64,000 bases of DNA from Cryptomeria japonica (lineage: Eukaryota > Streptophyta > Pinopsida > Cupressales > Cupressaceae), in contig NC_081414.1 of assembly GCF_030272615.1 (NCBI RefSeq), forward strand, positions 914,635,648 to 914,699,647, given 5' to 3'. The notes under the pieces are model-generated. The model searched no databases, was not told where the DNA came from, and saw only the letters and a program-made list of their open reading frames with translations. This document shows, in pieces, positions 22,209-34,200 of this stretch; within the stretch, counting starts at the first letter, position 1, and each line of letters starts with the position of its first letter. Made by a program: the position numbers and the translations under genes.

Positions 22209-22220
22209 TTTTTCCCACAG
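22209..22220 (+). other. Candidate 3' splice site before gag
   Basis: TTTTTCCCACAG ending at 22220, 76 nt upstream of the gag ATG. Spliced to a leader donor (for example 17302), it would give a subgenomic mRNA in which gag-pol is the first long ORF and the 1,200-codon ORF is removed. A GTGAGTAAG donor-like word at 22184 is too close to pair with it. Confidence 0.4.
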
Positions 22221-22228
22221 CTTTGTGG

Positions 22229-22240
22229 GTGGCGACTCTG
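22229..22240 (+). repeat. Second partial PBS-like copy
   Basis: GTGGCGACTCTG repeats exactly the first 12 nt around the PBS (22103-22114), 126 nt downstream and just after the candidate splice acceptor. Confidence 0.6.
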
Positions 22241-22296
22241 TTATTTTTGAACTAGTCCTTGTGAGATATAAACTTTCTAAAATAAAGACAAACAAG

Positions 22297-25200
22297 ATGC
22301 AAGGAAATAAGCATACAAGATCATTCATGAAGAAACATCCTCGTGAAACCCTGCAAGAAGGTCTGCCCGAGCAATCACGAAGAGGCCAGAAGAGATCTGT
22401 GATGCATGAGCCGTCGAATGCTGCATGGGTGCAGAAAAATAACAATACTGGTAAGATGCCTGACCGACCTATTTATGCAAAGTCAAATTCATCTTCAAGA
22501 GATTCGGATCAGGATATTTTAGGTTTTCATTCAGGATTGTTCGGAAATATTGATGATATGCCTATTGTGAGTCGAGAGTTATCACATGCTAGTGTTTCTG
22601 CAAAAGATAGAACTAGTTCAAATGCTATTAGGCACTCTGTTCCTAGGACAATAGATGGGAACATTAGTTTGATTGATATAGATCAAGTTAATGTATCGGA
22701 TTCTGAAGAAAATTATCCTGATGAGGATAAAATGTCCCAAGAAATTGAAGAATTAAATAAAAGAGTTCATCATTTAATATCCTTGAGGGCCCAAAAGGAG
22801 GCAAATAAGGAAAAGGAAGTTAAAGCCAAAATGATGGAGAGAGATAGGCTTCTTAGACAGTTAGCTGATCTTGAAGTCCTTGCCAAGGATAAAGAAAAAA
22901 GTGATCAAGAAGGCCCGGTGATCAGGGAAATCTTAACCCCTAAGATCAGACCAGTTCCTAAGTCAGTAGCCCAGCCAAGTAAAGAAGTCCCTAATGATTC
23001 CCAACTCCCTAAGGTTAATTTAGACAAAGGGAAACAGATATGGGTAGATGATGGGGTAGAGTCTAAAATTGCAGAAGGGATTTCTCATAGGATCCTAGCA
23101 CATGAGAGAGAGATGGAAAGGATGAGGAAGGAAAAGGAAGACCTCCAAATGGAGTTGGAAAAGGTTGAGTTAGAAGCTGCAAATTAGGAAGTTAAGAGAA
23201 AGATCAACTACCTAAAAGCTCCCCCTATTACATTCCCATCAGAAGATCTTAGTAAGCCTAATCCCCAACAAATTTCTCTCCCTCAGGTCAATATCCGACC
23301 AGCAGTGCACACTAACATTGCTTCAGTAAGCCATATACCTTCAAATAAGCAGTATACCCAAACATCTCAATCCCCAATCTCAAAGGCTAAGATGATTATG
23401 GGGAATAATAATACTGTTTCCCCTTTTCAAAGAAGGCCGATTAATCTAGAACAATATAAGCAATTGTTTTTTGATGGGATCCCAGGATATCCAAATCATG
23501 TTCCCATTGAGTTAAGAGACAAACTCCATAAATTTGTCGGGAACAATGCAGTCAGTGCTGAGGAACATCTCAAATCTTTTGGGGATTTGATAAATGATTA
23601 TGAGATAGTTGATGAGGATGTGATTATGAAACTGTTTGTTCAATCCCTGGTTGATGATGCAAGAGATTGGTATAGAGGTCTTCCAGTAGCCAGCATAGGT
23701 TCATGGGAGGAATTCAAAAATTGCTTTCAAGAACAGTATGGTGATAAGACTAATGTGAGTTTCATGTTGAATGAGTTCAATAATATCAGAAAATCTGAAA
23801 ATGAAATAGTCACTGATTTTAATGCTAGGTTCCAGAAGGCTATGCATAGATTATATCAGGTAATGAGGCTAGATGACAATATGTGCCTTAACACCTATTA
23901 TAATGCATTTGATTCTAAAATGGCTTACATTCTCAGAGATAAAAATCCTCATAACTTGAGGGATGCCTTTAGAATTGCCATAAATGTTGAAAGTAATAGA
24001 AAGGCATCTGGCAAATTAGGAAGGAGGATAGATGGAAGATTATGGCATGAAACCAAGCAGCAGCCTAACAAAGTTGCTAAGGAAGAGGACAAAATAGAAA
24101 AACTGGTCACTGCTATGAAAGATTTGACTGCTAAGGTTAACAAAAATGATAAACCTCATTACAATTGGCAAGATAGACCTCCTAGGTTACATGATATGCC
24201 ATACAATACAAATTGGAAGGATGGTAAGCCCCAAGTTGAGAAGCCTAAAATTGCCCAAAGCCAAGACACACCAGATCCTTTGAAAGGCAAGACTGTTAAT
24301 AATATAGAAAATACTCCCTGGTGTATTGCTTGTGATGGACCACATTCTCCTCACCAGTGTGCAGTAGCTCAAGCTCTGGAGGAATCCATGAGACCAGAAG
24401 CAGAGCTTGATATTAATATGTTTGAAACTATCATAGAAAGTGATGAGGAATCTATGCCAAGTGAGTGCAATGATGCGTTAGATAATAAAAGATCAGTAAA
24501 AGGGCAGTTAGCCTTAGGCTGGCACCCTACATTGAATGTGGTAACAATTGAAGATGAAGAAGTTCATCTTAGGAGGCCTAGTGAAGAAGAGGTTAGAAAT
24601 CTCACTAAGGCCGCAATCGCCAAAGCTAAACATAACTACAATCTGAGAAGCACCAAGAGAGATACTGATCAAGGTGAGTCAGGTTCCATGTTTGTAAAAG
24701 AGGTCACAAAGAAAGGGGCATCAAGCAGTGTTACTGCTACTGTTAAAGCTAGTCAAGAAAAAGAGGAACAAGTTAAAGACTTCCCTAGAACCACAGATGC
24801 CAAAAATGCTGATGATGTACAAAAGGTGGAAATAGTAAAAAGGGGTAACCAACTCAAAGTAGGAAAGGTTAAGGCTAATACTGAACAGTGTAATTATTCC
24901 ACATTTAATATGGCCCAAGCTTTAACTCAAATGAAGGTCACTGTCCCATTAGTGGAGTTACTAAAGATTAAGGAACACAAGGATGCAGCTTTGTCTCTAT
25001 TCTCTAGTATAGCTGATGGTGGTTCAGTATCACACACTGGTTCAGATAAAATTGGGAAGGATCAAGAGTTCCAAACTCCAGAGGTATATGTTGGAACCAC
25101 TATCACTCAGGAGCCTTCTCAGGTGGACCCTTTCTATGTCACTTTGCTAGTCAATAACAGGTTAATTAAAAACTGCATGATAGATTCAGGAGCAGCGGCT

Positions 25201-28200
25201 AATGTGATGCCATATGGTGTCATGAAAGAATTAGGATTGTCAATAACCACCGTGTATGGGAAATGTTATGCCATGGATAACAGAGAAGTGCCTGTGATAG
25301 GTACAATGAAAGATGTAGAAGTAAAAATAGCTGCATTTCCTGAAGCTACTTACAAAATGGATGTTATTGTCACTGATACTAAACCCCACTATGGCATGTT
25401 ACTCTCTAGGCAGTGGGCCGCAGCAGTGGGGGGAAATGTTCAATTGGATTTGTCTTATGCTACTATTCCTGTTGGTGGCAATAAGGTCAAACTATACAGG
25501 GAGCCACGAGCTCCTAAGGTAGTTGAAAATGTGGACCCTAGTGTGCTTAACTGTATGATTGATGTGGATTTAGATAATTTCAGAATTCAGCCAGTATCAC
25601 CTCAGTTGAAGAACACCGACCCAATTGTAGTTGAACTACAAGCACAACAGTATGGATTGTGGCAAATGTATTTTGATGGAGCTTGTTCCAAAGAAGGGTC
25701 AGGAGCAGGGGTTCTTTTTGTATCCCCATCAGGTATAACCTTCAAATATTCATTCTTATTGGCATTCCAATGCACAAATAATACTGCAGAGTATGAAGCT
25801 TTGTTATTAGGACTTGAGGTTGCAAAAAAGCATGGAATCCGATTATTGAAAGTGATGGGTGATTCAGAGTTGGTCGTCTCTCAGGTAAGATCTAAGTATG
25901 CGTCTAAGAATGATAAATTGAAGCAATATAAGCATGCTGTTTGGGATATTATTGAGTATTTTGATGCCTTTTCTATCAACTGGATAGAGCGAGCAAAAAA
26001 TATTATGGCAGATTTCTTAGCTAATGTTGCTTTAAAAAATGACGATGCAACACTAACTGGTATCTCCACTGTGGAAATAAAAGCTAGGCCTGCTATCCCT
26101 GATAATGTATATAACTGGCAAGTTTTTGCTGATGATGATGATATTCTTAGGTTCATCCAATGTGTTGATGATTATGATGGACAAAAAATTGATTGTAATG
26201 CATTGGTGGAAGTAGTCGATGGCAGAGAGACAGTGTTTGGAAATGATATTGTCCAATTGGAAACCAACGAAATACCTAAAGGACTGGTGGAGTTAGAAAA
26301 CATGTTTAGTTATAATGACAGTCATCTACACCAGCAATCTACCACTAAGTTAGAAGAATTAGAGGAGGTCAACTTGGGGACAGAATCATCCCCCAAGTTG
26401 GTATATATTGGAAAGAAGCTACCTCCTCATGTTAGGACTAACCTAATCAGTTTACTGAAAAGGTATAAACATGTTTTTGCTTGGTCTTATGAAGATCTAA
26501 AGGCGTATAGACAAGATCTTTTTCAGCATGAAATTCCCTTACTTCCAGATGCTAAGCCTTTTAGACAGAAACAGAGACCTATTAACCCCTTGTTAGAAAC
26601 AAAAATGCAACAAGAGTTGACTAAATTGAGAGAAGGGGGGATTATCAAACCAATCAGACATTCTTCATGGGTTTCTAATTTGGTCCCAGTGAGGAAAAAG
26701 AATGGAGATATCAGATTGTGTGTGGATTTTAGGAATCTGAATGTTGCTTCCCTAAAAGATAATTATTCATCTCCAAACATGGAAGCAATGCTACAAAGAG
26801 TGACAGGTTGTGATCTTTTGTCCATGATGGATGGTTTCTCAGGATACAATCAAGTGCTTGTAAGGGAGTCTGAACAGTTTAAAACAGCTTTTACTACTCC
26901 ATGGGGAACTTATGTGTATGTGAGAATGCCGTTTGGATTGAAAAATGCAGGGGCTACCTTTCAAAGAGCTATGGATGTGGCTTTTAAGGAATTCATTAAC
27001 ATTATTATGGTGGTTTACCAAGATGATTTAACTTGTTTCTCAAAGAGAGCTGATGATCACTGTGGACATTTAGAGAAGGTGTTTGATAAAGCCTTGGAAT
27101 TTGGTGTATCACTGAATCCCAAAAAATGTCATTTTGGGGTCACTGAGGGAAAATTATTGGGACATATAGTTTCCAAGGAAGGAGTAAGAATAGACCCTGA
27201 AAGAATTGAAGCAATCAATAAGGTGTCTGAACCAAAAAATGTGAAAGGAATTCAGTCCTTTCTAGGCAAAGTGAATTTTGTCAGGAGATTCATTGCCAAC
27301 TTTGCTGAGATAGTAAAGCCTATTGTCAAGTTGCTCAAGAAAGACACCAAGTTTCACTGGGATCAGGAAGCCTCAAAAGCTTTTAATGAGATTAAGAAAG
27401 CAATCCAGGAAGCACCAGTGTTGAAGTCCCCGGATTATGGTAAGCCTTTTTCTCTGTTTTCTTTTGCTTCATATCACACAGTGGCTGCAGTATTATTGCA
27501 AAAGGATAATGAGGGATATGATCATCCCATAGCTTTCTATAGCAAATCTTTGCAAGCGGCAGAATTAAAATATGAAACCATGGAGAAACAAGCTTATGCC
27601 TTGGTTAAAGCTGTTAAAGCCTTTAGGCCATATTTGGTGAATGCAAATGTCACTGCCTATGTTCCACATGCTGCAGTTAAAGATATTCTGTCTCAATCTG
27701 AGGTTACTGGGAAGAGATGCAGATGGATCAATAGAATTCAAGAGTTCAATTTGGAGGTAAAGATCACTAAATTGGTGAGAGGGTTAGGTTTGGCCAAGCT
27801 CATGGCTGAGTCAAATCTCATGAATGTAGAAGTACACAATGTTGAAGTTGAAGATATTTTGGTCACTAGTATTGAGAGGCAACCATGGTACACAGAGATA
27901 GTCCAAGTATTGAGGGGTAATATGCTGCCAGAAGGAATGACTCACAACCAGAAGAGAACTTTAAAGCTCAAATCCCAAAAGTATGTCCTCATTCAGGGTG
28001 ATCTTTTTTGGAGAAAAAGAGATGGGGAGTTACTATTGTGTTTGGATGAATTTCAAGCTAAACAGATGTTGAATGAAATGCATGATGGAGTATGTGGAGG
28101 TCATTACTCTGCTAAGACTACAGCTGGTAAGATAATACGGGTTGGGTATTATTGGCCTACTTTGTTTAAAGACACCCATGCATATGTTCGAAGATGTGAT

Positions 28201-29142
28201 TCATGTCAGAGATTTTCTTCTAAGCTCAAGTATGAAGGAGCCTTACCACTAAATCCAGTTTCTGTAGAAGCTCCTTTTGTTCAATGGGGTATTGATTTTA
28301 TTGGAGAGATTGTTGAAAAGTCAGGAAGAGGCCATGGATGGATTATAGTGGCTACAGATTATTTTACCAAATGGATAGAAGCTATTCCCACAAGAAGAGC
28401 TACTAGTAAAATTGTCATTGATTTCCTGATGGATAATATTGTGACTAGGTTTGGAACACCTGCAAAATTGGTAATGGATAATGCTATGTGTTTCAGATCA
28501 GAAGAATTTGTAGGCTTTTGCAATAGTCATGGTATACTTATGTCATACTCATCACCTTATCACCCTCAAGGGAATGGACAAGCAGAATCTAGCAAAAAAA
28601 GCCTGCTAACTATTATTAAGAAGATCTTAGAAGAAAACAAAAGGTCTTGGGATCAAAAGTTGAAATTGGCTCTGTGGGCAGATAGAATAACAGTTAAAAA
28701 ATCCATTGGAATGTCACCTTTTGAGTTGGTTTATGGTACCCAAGCCAGATTACCGGTAAATAACCTTCTTCCAGTATATAAGTTTTTGCAGGAAGAGAGC
28801 ATGAAACTATCTGAACCAATGGAGAACAGGATGATCCAAATTGTAGAGGTGGAAGAGCTTAGAACCTCCGCTCATAAGAAAAATCAAAAGCTCCAGCTAC
28901 AGTCAAAGTATCTTTTTGATAAAAGAACATCGTTAAGGAAGTTTCAAATTGATGACATGGTTCTTCAGTGGAATGCAAAAGGGCAGGATAAAGGAAAGCA
29001 TAAGAAATTTGAATCACTTTGGATTGGCCCTTTTGTAATTTGTGATTTGAATGGTAAGGATTCATATTTCTTGAAGAATATGAATGATGAGATGCAGGAA
29101 TTTCCAGTGCATGGACAATTCCTGAAGTACTATTTCTCTTAA
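22297..29142 (+). CDS. Inner element Gag-Pol polyprotein (single frame with one in-frame TAG at 23185)
   Basis: First ATG in frame at 22297 (MQGNKHTRS); stop TAA at 29140-29142; 2,282 codons including stop and the amber codon. The Gag N-terminus is charged with coiled coils around the TAG. The gag core (about 23440-24010) has WEEFKNCFQEQYGDKTNVSF; the zinc knuckle CIACDGPHSPHQC is at 24322-24360. Protease MIDSGAAANVMP has catalytic Asp at 25183. Archaeal-type RNase H (about 25660-26045) keeps D 25675, E near 25790, D 25861 and D 26011. RT (about 26400-27330) has YQDD at 27016-27027. The RT-linked RNase H (about 27440-27830) has lost its acidic residues (SFASYHTVAAV). Integrase (about 28050-28800) has an HHCC zinc region and D 28294, D 28477, E 28585 (DD35E). 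It ends with a GPF-type C-terminal domain. Only the TAG interrupts it. Confidence 0.93.
23185..23187 (+). other. In-frame amber codon in gag
   Basis: AAT TAG GAA inside a coiled-coil segment (LEKVELEAAN, stop, EVKRKINYLKAP). The frame is open on both sides. It may be a point mutation or a programmed readthrough site limiting Gag-Pol; the sequence alone cannot decide. Confidence 0.8.
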
Positions 29143-29289
29143 TATCCATGCACAGTAGGTCCTTGGTTTGTATATATTTTGTTTTCTTTCCTGTTTTCCT
29201 GGTTTTGGTCTGTGTTTTGGTCTGTTTCTCCAGATTTTCTGAGTTTTCTTGTGTTGATCTCGCAATCAACCATCCCCAGTCAGAGCCGC
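29143..29289 (+). other. Pol stop to 3' LTR, without an obvious polypurine tract
   Basis: 147 bp, strongly T/pyrimidine-rich at 29170-29245. The bases next to the LTR (CCCCAGTCAGAGCCGC) are not the usual long purine run. The other three LTR junctions in this window have AAAGAGGGGCAAA at that position. Confidence 0.7.
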
Positions 29290-29618
29290 TGTTATCGCTG
29301 TTTTAAAATTGGGTTCTTTCCCCATATTTGGCTATGGTTTTTGAAAAAATTTGTATAAGATGTGGCCCCAAATGCTTCAGCCTTATTCTAAACCTAGAGG
29401 GTTTAAGGTTTTTCTAAGTTTTAGGCTCTATCTTTTGTGTTAGGTCCCCTGGTTTCTATTCCGACGTTACTTTATTTCACTTAAGTCATGGGTCGCGGGG
29501 TTGTAAGAAGTGTCCCCCCTTGCTATTTACCTAGGCGGTCATGTTTATTATTTGAAAATTTTCGCCTTTTATTATTTCCTTCTAAAGTGCCGGGCCCAGT
29601 AAACACTGATCAACTTGG

Positions 29619-30711
29619 GGAAAGATCCGACGGTTGGCGCTATTTCGCAAAGGCTAAGTGCTCACATTTTAAGGCTGCGAAATAGCGAGAATGAATATCA
29701 GCCGTCCATGTGTCATGCGGAGGAAGTGAAGGTTGCGGCTGTCAAGAAGGTGGGGCCCCCTCTACGTGGTCTTCTCTGGCGTATTGGAGTGCAGCACGTG
29801 GCACAGGCCGCCACAGTCAGCAGGACAAAGAACGCCAGGTGTCCATGATGTGTCCGTGGACCCACCTCTTCTGAAAGCTCCTAGCAGGGTTTAAATGCTG
29901 AGCAACTTCAGAAAGGATCTGACGGTCAGCGCTATTTCGCAAAGGTTAAGTGCTTGCCCTTTAAGGCTGCGAAATAGCGAGGATTAATATCGGCCGTCCA
30001 TCTGTCACGACAGGGTACGTGGAAGGCATAGTTGTCAGTGATAGCTGGAGCCCCGTGGCTTTCTTTTGGCGTATTATAAGGTAACACGTGGCACAGGCCG
30101 CCACAGTCAGCAGGACAAGAACGCCAGGTGTCCATGATGTGTCTGTGGGCCCACCTCTTCTGAAAGCTCCTAGCAGGGTTTAAATGTCGCGCAAGTCGAG
30201 ATAAGATCTAACGGCTCGCGCTATTTCGCAAGGGTAAGATGCTCACATTTTAAGGCTGCGAAATAGCGAAAGTTAACCTGGACCATCCACGTGTCTTGAT
30301 GACACGCGGTCTAAAAGGCAGCTGTGGGTCCCTATAGTGTATGTTCGACACATGAAAAGTTGACAGGTCAGCTTCGAAGGTGACATGAAAGCCAGGTGTC
30401 TATGGCGTTTCTGTGGGCCCACCTTTTCTGAGGTAGACCTGTCGAGACTGAAGTGGGGCCCCCATGGTTCTTCTTCCGGCAAATGACAGAATGACAAATC
30501 AGCACAGTGGATGACTAGATGCCAGATGTCACTGATGACTCAGCGGGCCCACCATTCCTGAGGACCTGTTCGAAGGATTAAAAGGCGATTAACTTGAAAG
30601 ATAATCCAACGGCCCGCGCTATTTCGCAAGGGTTAAGTGCTCACCCTTTAAGGCTGCGAAATAGCGAGAATGAATATCAGCCGTCCACGTGTCATGATGA
30701 TGACATGGCAA
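29619..30711 (+). repeat. U3 tandem dyad/G-box block, 3' LTR copy
   Basis: The dyads recur at 29638-29687, 29930-29979, 30219-30268 and 30617-30666 with all four 12-bp stems intact, and CACGTGGC/CACGTGTC follow in the same places. Several of the LTR-LTR differences fall here, mostly at CpG. Confidence 0.85.
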
Positions 30712-30738
30712 AAAGAGAAAAGCACGAGCCCGCTACGG

Positions 30739-30744
30739 TATAAA
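30739..30744 (+). promoter_or_regulatory. TATA box of 3' LTR
   Basis: TATAAA identical to 17013. From this copy transcription would express the second LTR ORF and could run into the flanking sequence if 35279 is not used. Confidence 0.6.
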
Positions 30745-30868
30745 GGGCGACATTCAGCCAGTATCAAAATAGAATGTGAGGGGATTTTCTAAGCCAATGG
30801 TTGGATGCCGCGTGGTATTATGTGGCCAATAAAAAGACAGGACTTAGACTAAGGACAAAGCCGTCAAA

Positions 30869-31012
30869 ATGAAATTCACAGAGAGACACTTGCAGAAAGA
30901 CTGCGGCCCGTTGGAGCTAAAATATGAATTCTCGTATGAATTCGATTTTGAAGGGACGGTCGAAGCATGCGGAATCAATGTTACAGTTAAGGCCCAGAGT
31001 ACAAGCATTTGA
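30869..31012 (+). CDS. Upstream ORF, 47 codons (3' LTR copy)
   Basis: Same 47-codon reading as 17143-17286, with no difference seen. Followed by the same candidate intron (31028-31168). In this copy a nearby alternative donor word GAGTAAGC is changed to GAGCAAGC. Confidence 0.4.
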   Translation: MKFTERHLQKDCGPLELKYEFSYEFDFEGTVEACGINVTVKAQSTSI

Positions 31013-31251
31013 TTTCCTAACAACCAAGTAAGGATATCTCTTAAAAGGATTTTTGCAGAGGAGGCAAACGCAGAGTTATCTTTTACAAATACAGAGAAGG
31101 CGAATTGGTTGCAGAGCGAATTTCTTCGAGCAAGCATCAGGTTTTTTTTTTTTTTTCTTATTTTGCAGCCGTTCTTGTGTTGTGATACGTGAAACTGTTC
31201 TTGTATAGCAGAAATATTTTCAGAAGTAATATTTATCTGGTTGTATTGCAA

Positions 31252-34200
31252 ATGGCTCCTAAAAGGGAATTTTTTGGTAAAGTTGATTATCTTGAAAGAA
31301 GTGTGTGTGATGACTTCTTAGAGCAGTTGACGCTGTCAACCAACCAGGCATCTAAGGCCAAAGAATTAGTACCCAGGGCTCCCCGACTGAAAATTGGAGA
31401 AGGATTGTATGATAAGGGTAATTGGTTAACAGACCCACAGGTTGGGCTGTCTGGGTTGGGGTTATTTAAAATCGGTTTTGGAATGAGGAATTCTCCTGCT
31501 CCTCAAAATAGCATTTGGGAACTAGATGTTGGGAAATTGGTAGTCCCAGGGGTGTTCATGGATACAGATTTGTTAACCCAGATGGCATTAAATTATGATT
31601 CAGTTACCAGGTGTATCCGGGATGTGAATGGAAAAACCCTCGTGGAGATAAACGCAGAAGAGCTGAGAAAAGCGTTTGGGCTTAGTGAGTTTACCAATTT
31701 CTTGGAGCATATAAGCTTCACACAATTAACTCAGGTGTACAGGGCACAGAGGACTCATCTCAGGAATGGGCCTCTCAAAGAACTTTTTCTGAAAGTGGGA
31801 GGGTTAGCAGTTGTAGGGCCCCATACACAAGAGCCCTTTTCACTAAGTATGTTTACCTTAAGGGCAAAAGGGATGTACTGGGAACTTTGCCAAGTTCTAG
31901 GAGAGGATGCTGAATCTAATATACCAAATCATTATCTGTTAATGATTGTTCAAATTTTGAATCCTTCTCTTGCTATTACATTTGATTACGCCTCCTATAT
32001 TGCTGATGCTATCCATGGAGGACTGATGGGGATAAAGAATGGGAAGGTGGATAGGCCATTTGGGTGGTATTCACTATTGATGCACCTCTTCCTCTTCAAA
32101 GGTGGAGATTATTTTGCCAGTGGAATGGATCTGGTAAAAGAAAAGGAGGGAGAGAAGATGCCAGTACAATTATGGAGCACCGTATTGTCATGGGATAGAG
32201 AGGATGCAAGTTTTCTAAAGTTTGATAAATACTTTGCATCCAAAATAAGGACTCTTCTTTGCTCTGACAATCCACGAGTCCCCAAGATTCTTCTGGAATT
32301 CCTAAGACCAAAAGAATTCGCAGAGAATGTCAAGATTGTTCATAACTGGGGTGATATGTATTTGTATCCAGTGTCCACAGTGTTTAGGGTTTTTGGTTTC
32401 AGAGGCACCCCATTTTTGTTACCATACCAGGTCCCCCTCAAAGTGGGAATAGCTGAGATTCTCAGACAAATTGGTGACTTGCAAGAGGCAGAGTTAACAG
32501 GCCGAGGTAAAGGGACTATTTTCCCTACAGCTACAGTAGCCCACCAATTTGTAATCACCAAGGGCGGCTGGAAATGTTTTGAGGATTTCCTCAAACCCTA
32601 CCATTTGTCCACTGCAGTGTCAAGATGTGCTGATCCGGAGGACTTCTACAATGGTGTATTCCGGAAGAAGGTAGCATGCAGAGGAAGGCCCCACCAATTC
32701 CACTTTCCTGAAGACCTCATCAGGAATGAATTTGATTTGGATGAACAGGAGTTGAGGAAGAAAAAATGGGTAGCTTACAGGAAGGCCCTGGATTTTGTGC
32801 ATCAATTTGATGCTAGCTATGACCCATTGTCTAGCTTCTTCCCATTGGAAGAAAAGATAAAATTTTTGATTATTTGTTTTGAGGATGTGATGCAGACAAT
32901 AAAGGAGAAAAGGGGAGTTGTAATTAAAAACAACCCTGAGAAAGCAAGAATGATTTTGGGGAAATCAGCTCCTATTAAAGCCATCCCTCCTGGTGATTAC
33001 ACCCTGCATAAGAAAGCAGGTTATAGTGTGTTGGTGTCTGCAAGAGGGGAACCCTCTTCATCTAAAGGGAAGAGGAAAGCACATGAAGTCATTGACATCC
33101 AAGACAGCCCAAAGAAGCAGAGGGTGGGGAAGGAAGTGCAATCAGATACACCCTTATATTCCCCATCCCAATCCCCTCTCCACATTGGAGATGAACAAGC
33201 AGCAACTGAATACCTCTCTCAGTTGGGCAGTTTGGGGGAGATTGCGTATACATATGATGAAGTGGAAGAGGGGATGCCAGAAGAACCCACTAAAGCACAA
33301 ATGGACATCACCTCGACTGAACTCAAAGGCCAGGAGTGGGATCCTGAGATAAAGAAGGCCACTAGTGCTTTTCTAGCCGATGATAGTTTTGTAACATCTG
33401 AAGCATTCATGCAGTTTATATGGAAACAACATATAGATAAATATAATGCTAGATGTGAAACAAGAAAGGCAGAACAATTAAATAAAGATCCAGCCTTGGT
33501 GGAGGAAGAAATAAAACAGGAGATGATGGAAGAATTCAAAACCATCACTCCTGAACAGGGGAGAGATTTAGTAGCACAAGCTGGAGTGCTCATTTTGCCA
33601 GAATGGAATATTGCTGATGCTCTGGTGCTGGATGCAGTGAGGAAAGAAACCAAACCCATGGAAGGGGTTACATTCAGTAAAGACAATGCTGCTCTAGTCA
33701 TGTGGTCCCTTAAGAGAAATGAGGACAAGAAGGGTAAAGACACCACAGGGACAAGTCACATTGGCGGATTGATGGTAAGGAGAGTAGAAAGCACAGGGGT
33801 AGTAGAGGCTGCTAGCACGGTGTTGGAGACTGCCAAATTTAGTGTTGCAGTAGCTGAGAAGGATGCTAAAGAAAAAGAGGCTCTCCAGCTCAAATTGGAA
33901 ACAGTCTTGAAGGCTTATGACAGTGCCAAGGAGGAAATAAAAGGCAAGGAGAGTATTATTGCCAGATTGCAGAGCCAATTAGCAGGACAAAGTCAACAAG
34001 GTGAATCTTCAACATTAATGATCACCTCTTCTCCTACAAGACCTCCACCTACTAGCCCCATTATTGAGCTCCCACCATCTCCTGCACCTTCCAGCTCTCA
34101 GATGATAGAGATAACTCCCCAAGAATTGGAGAGTCTTAAGCAAACTCAGGCCTATTATGCAGGGAAGTATGAAGAAAAGATCAAGGCCACAGTCTCCAGT

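Noticed and set aside
22184-22220. GTGAGTAAG...TTTTTCCCACAG as a complete intron
   Set aside because: About 37 nt, too short for a plant intron; only the acceptor was kept as a candidate.
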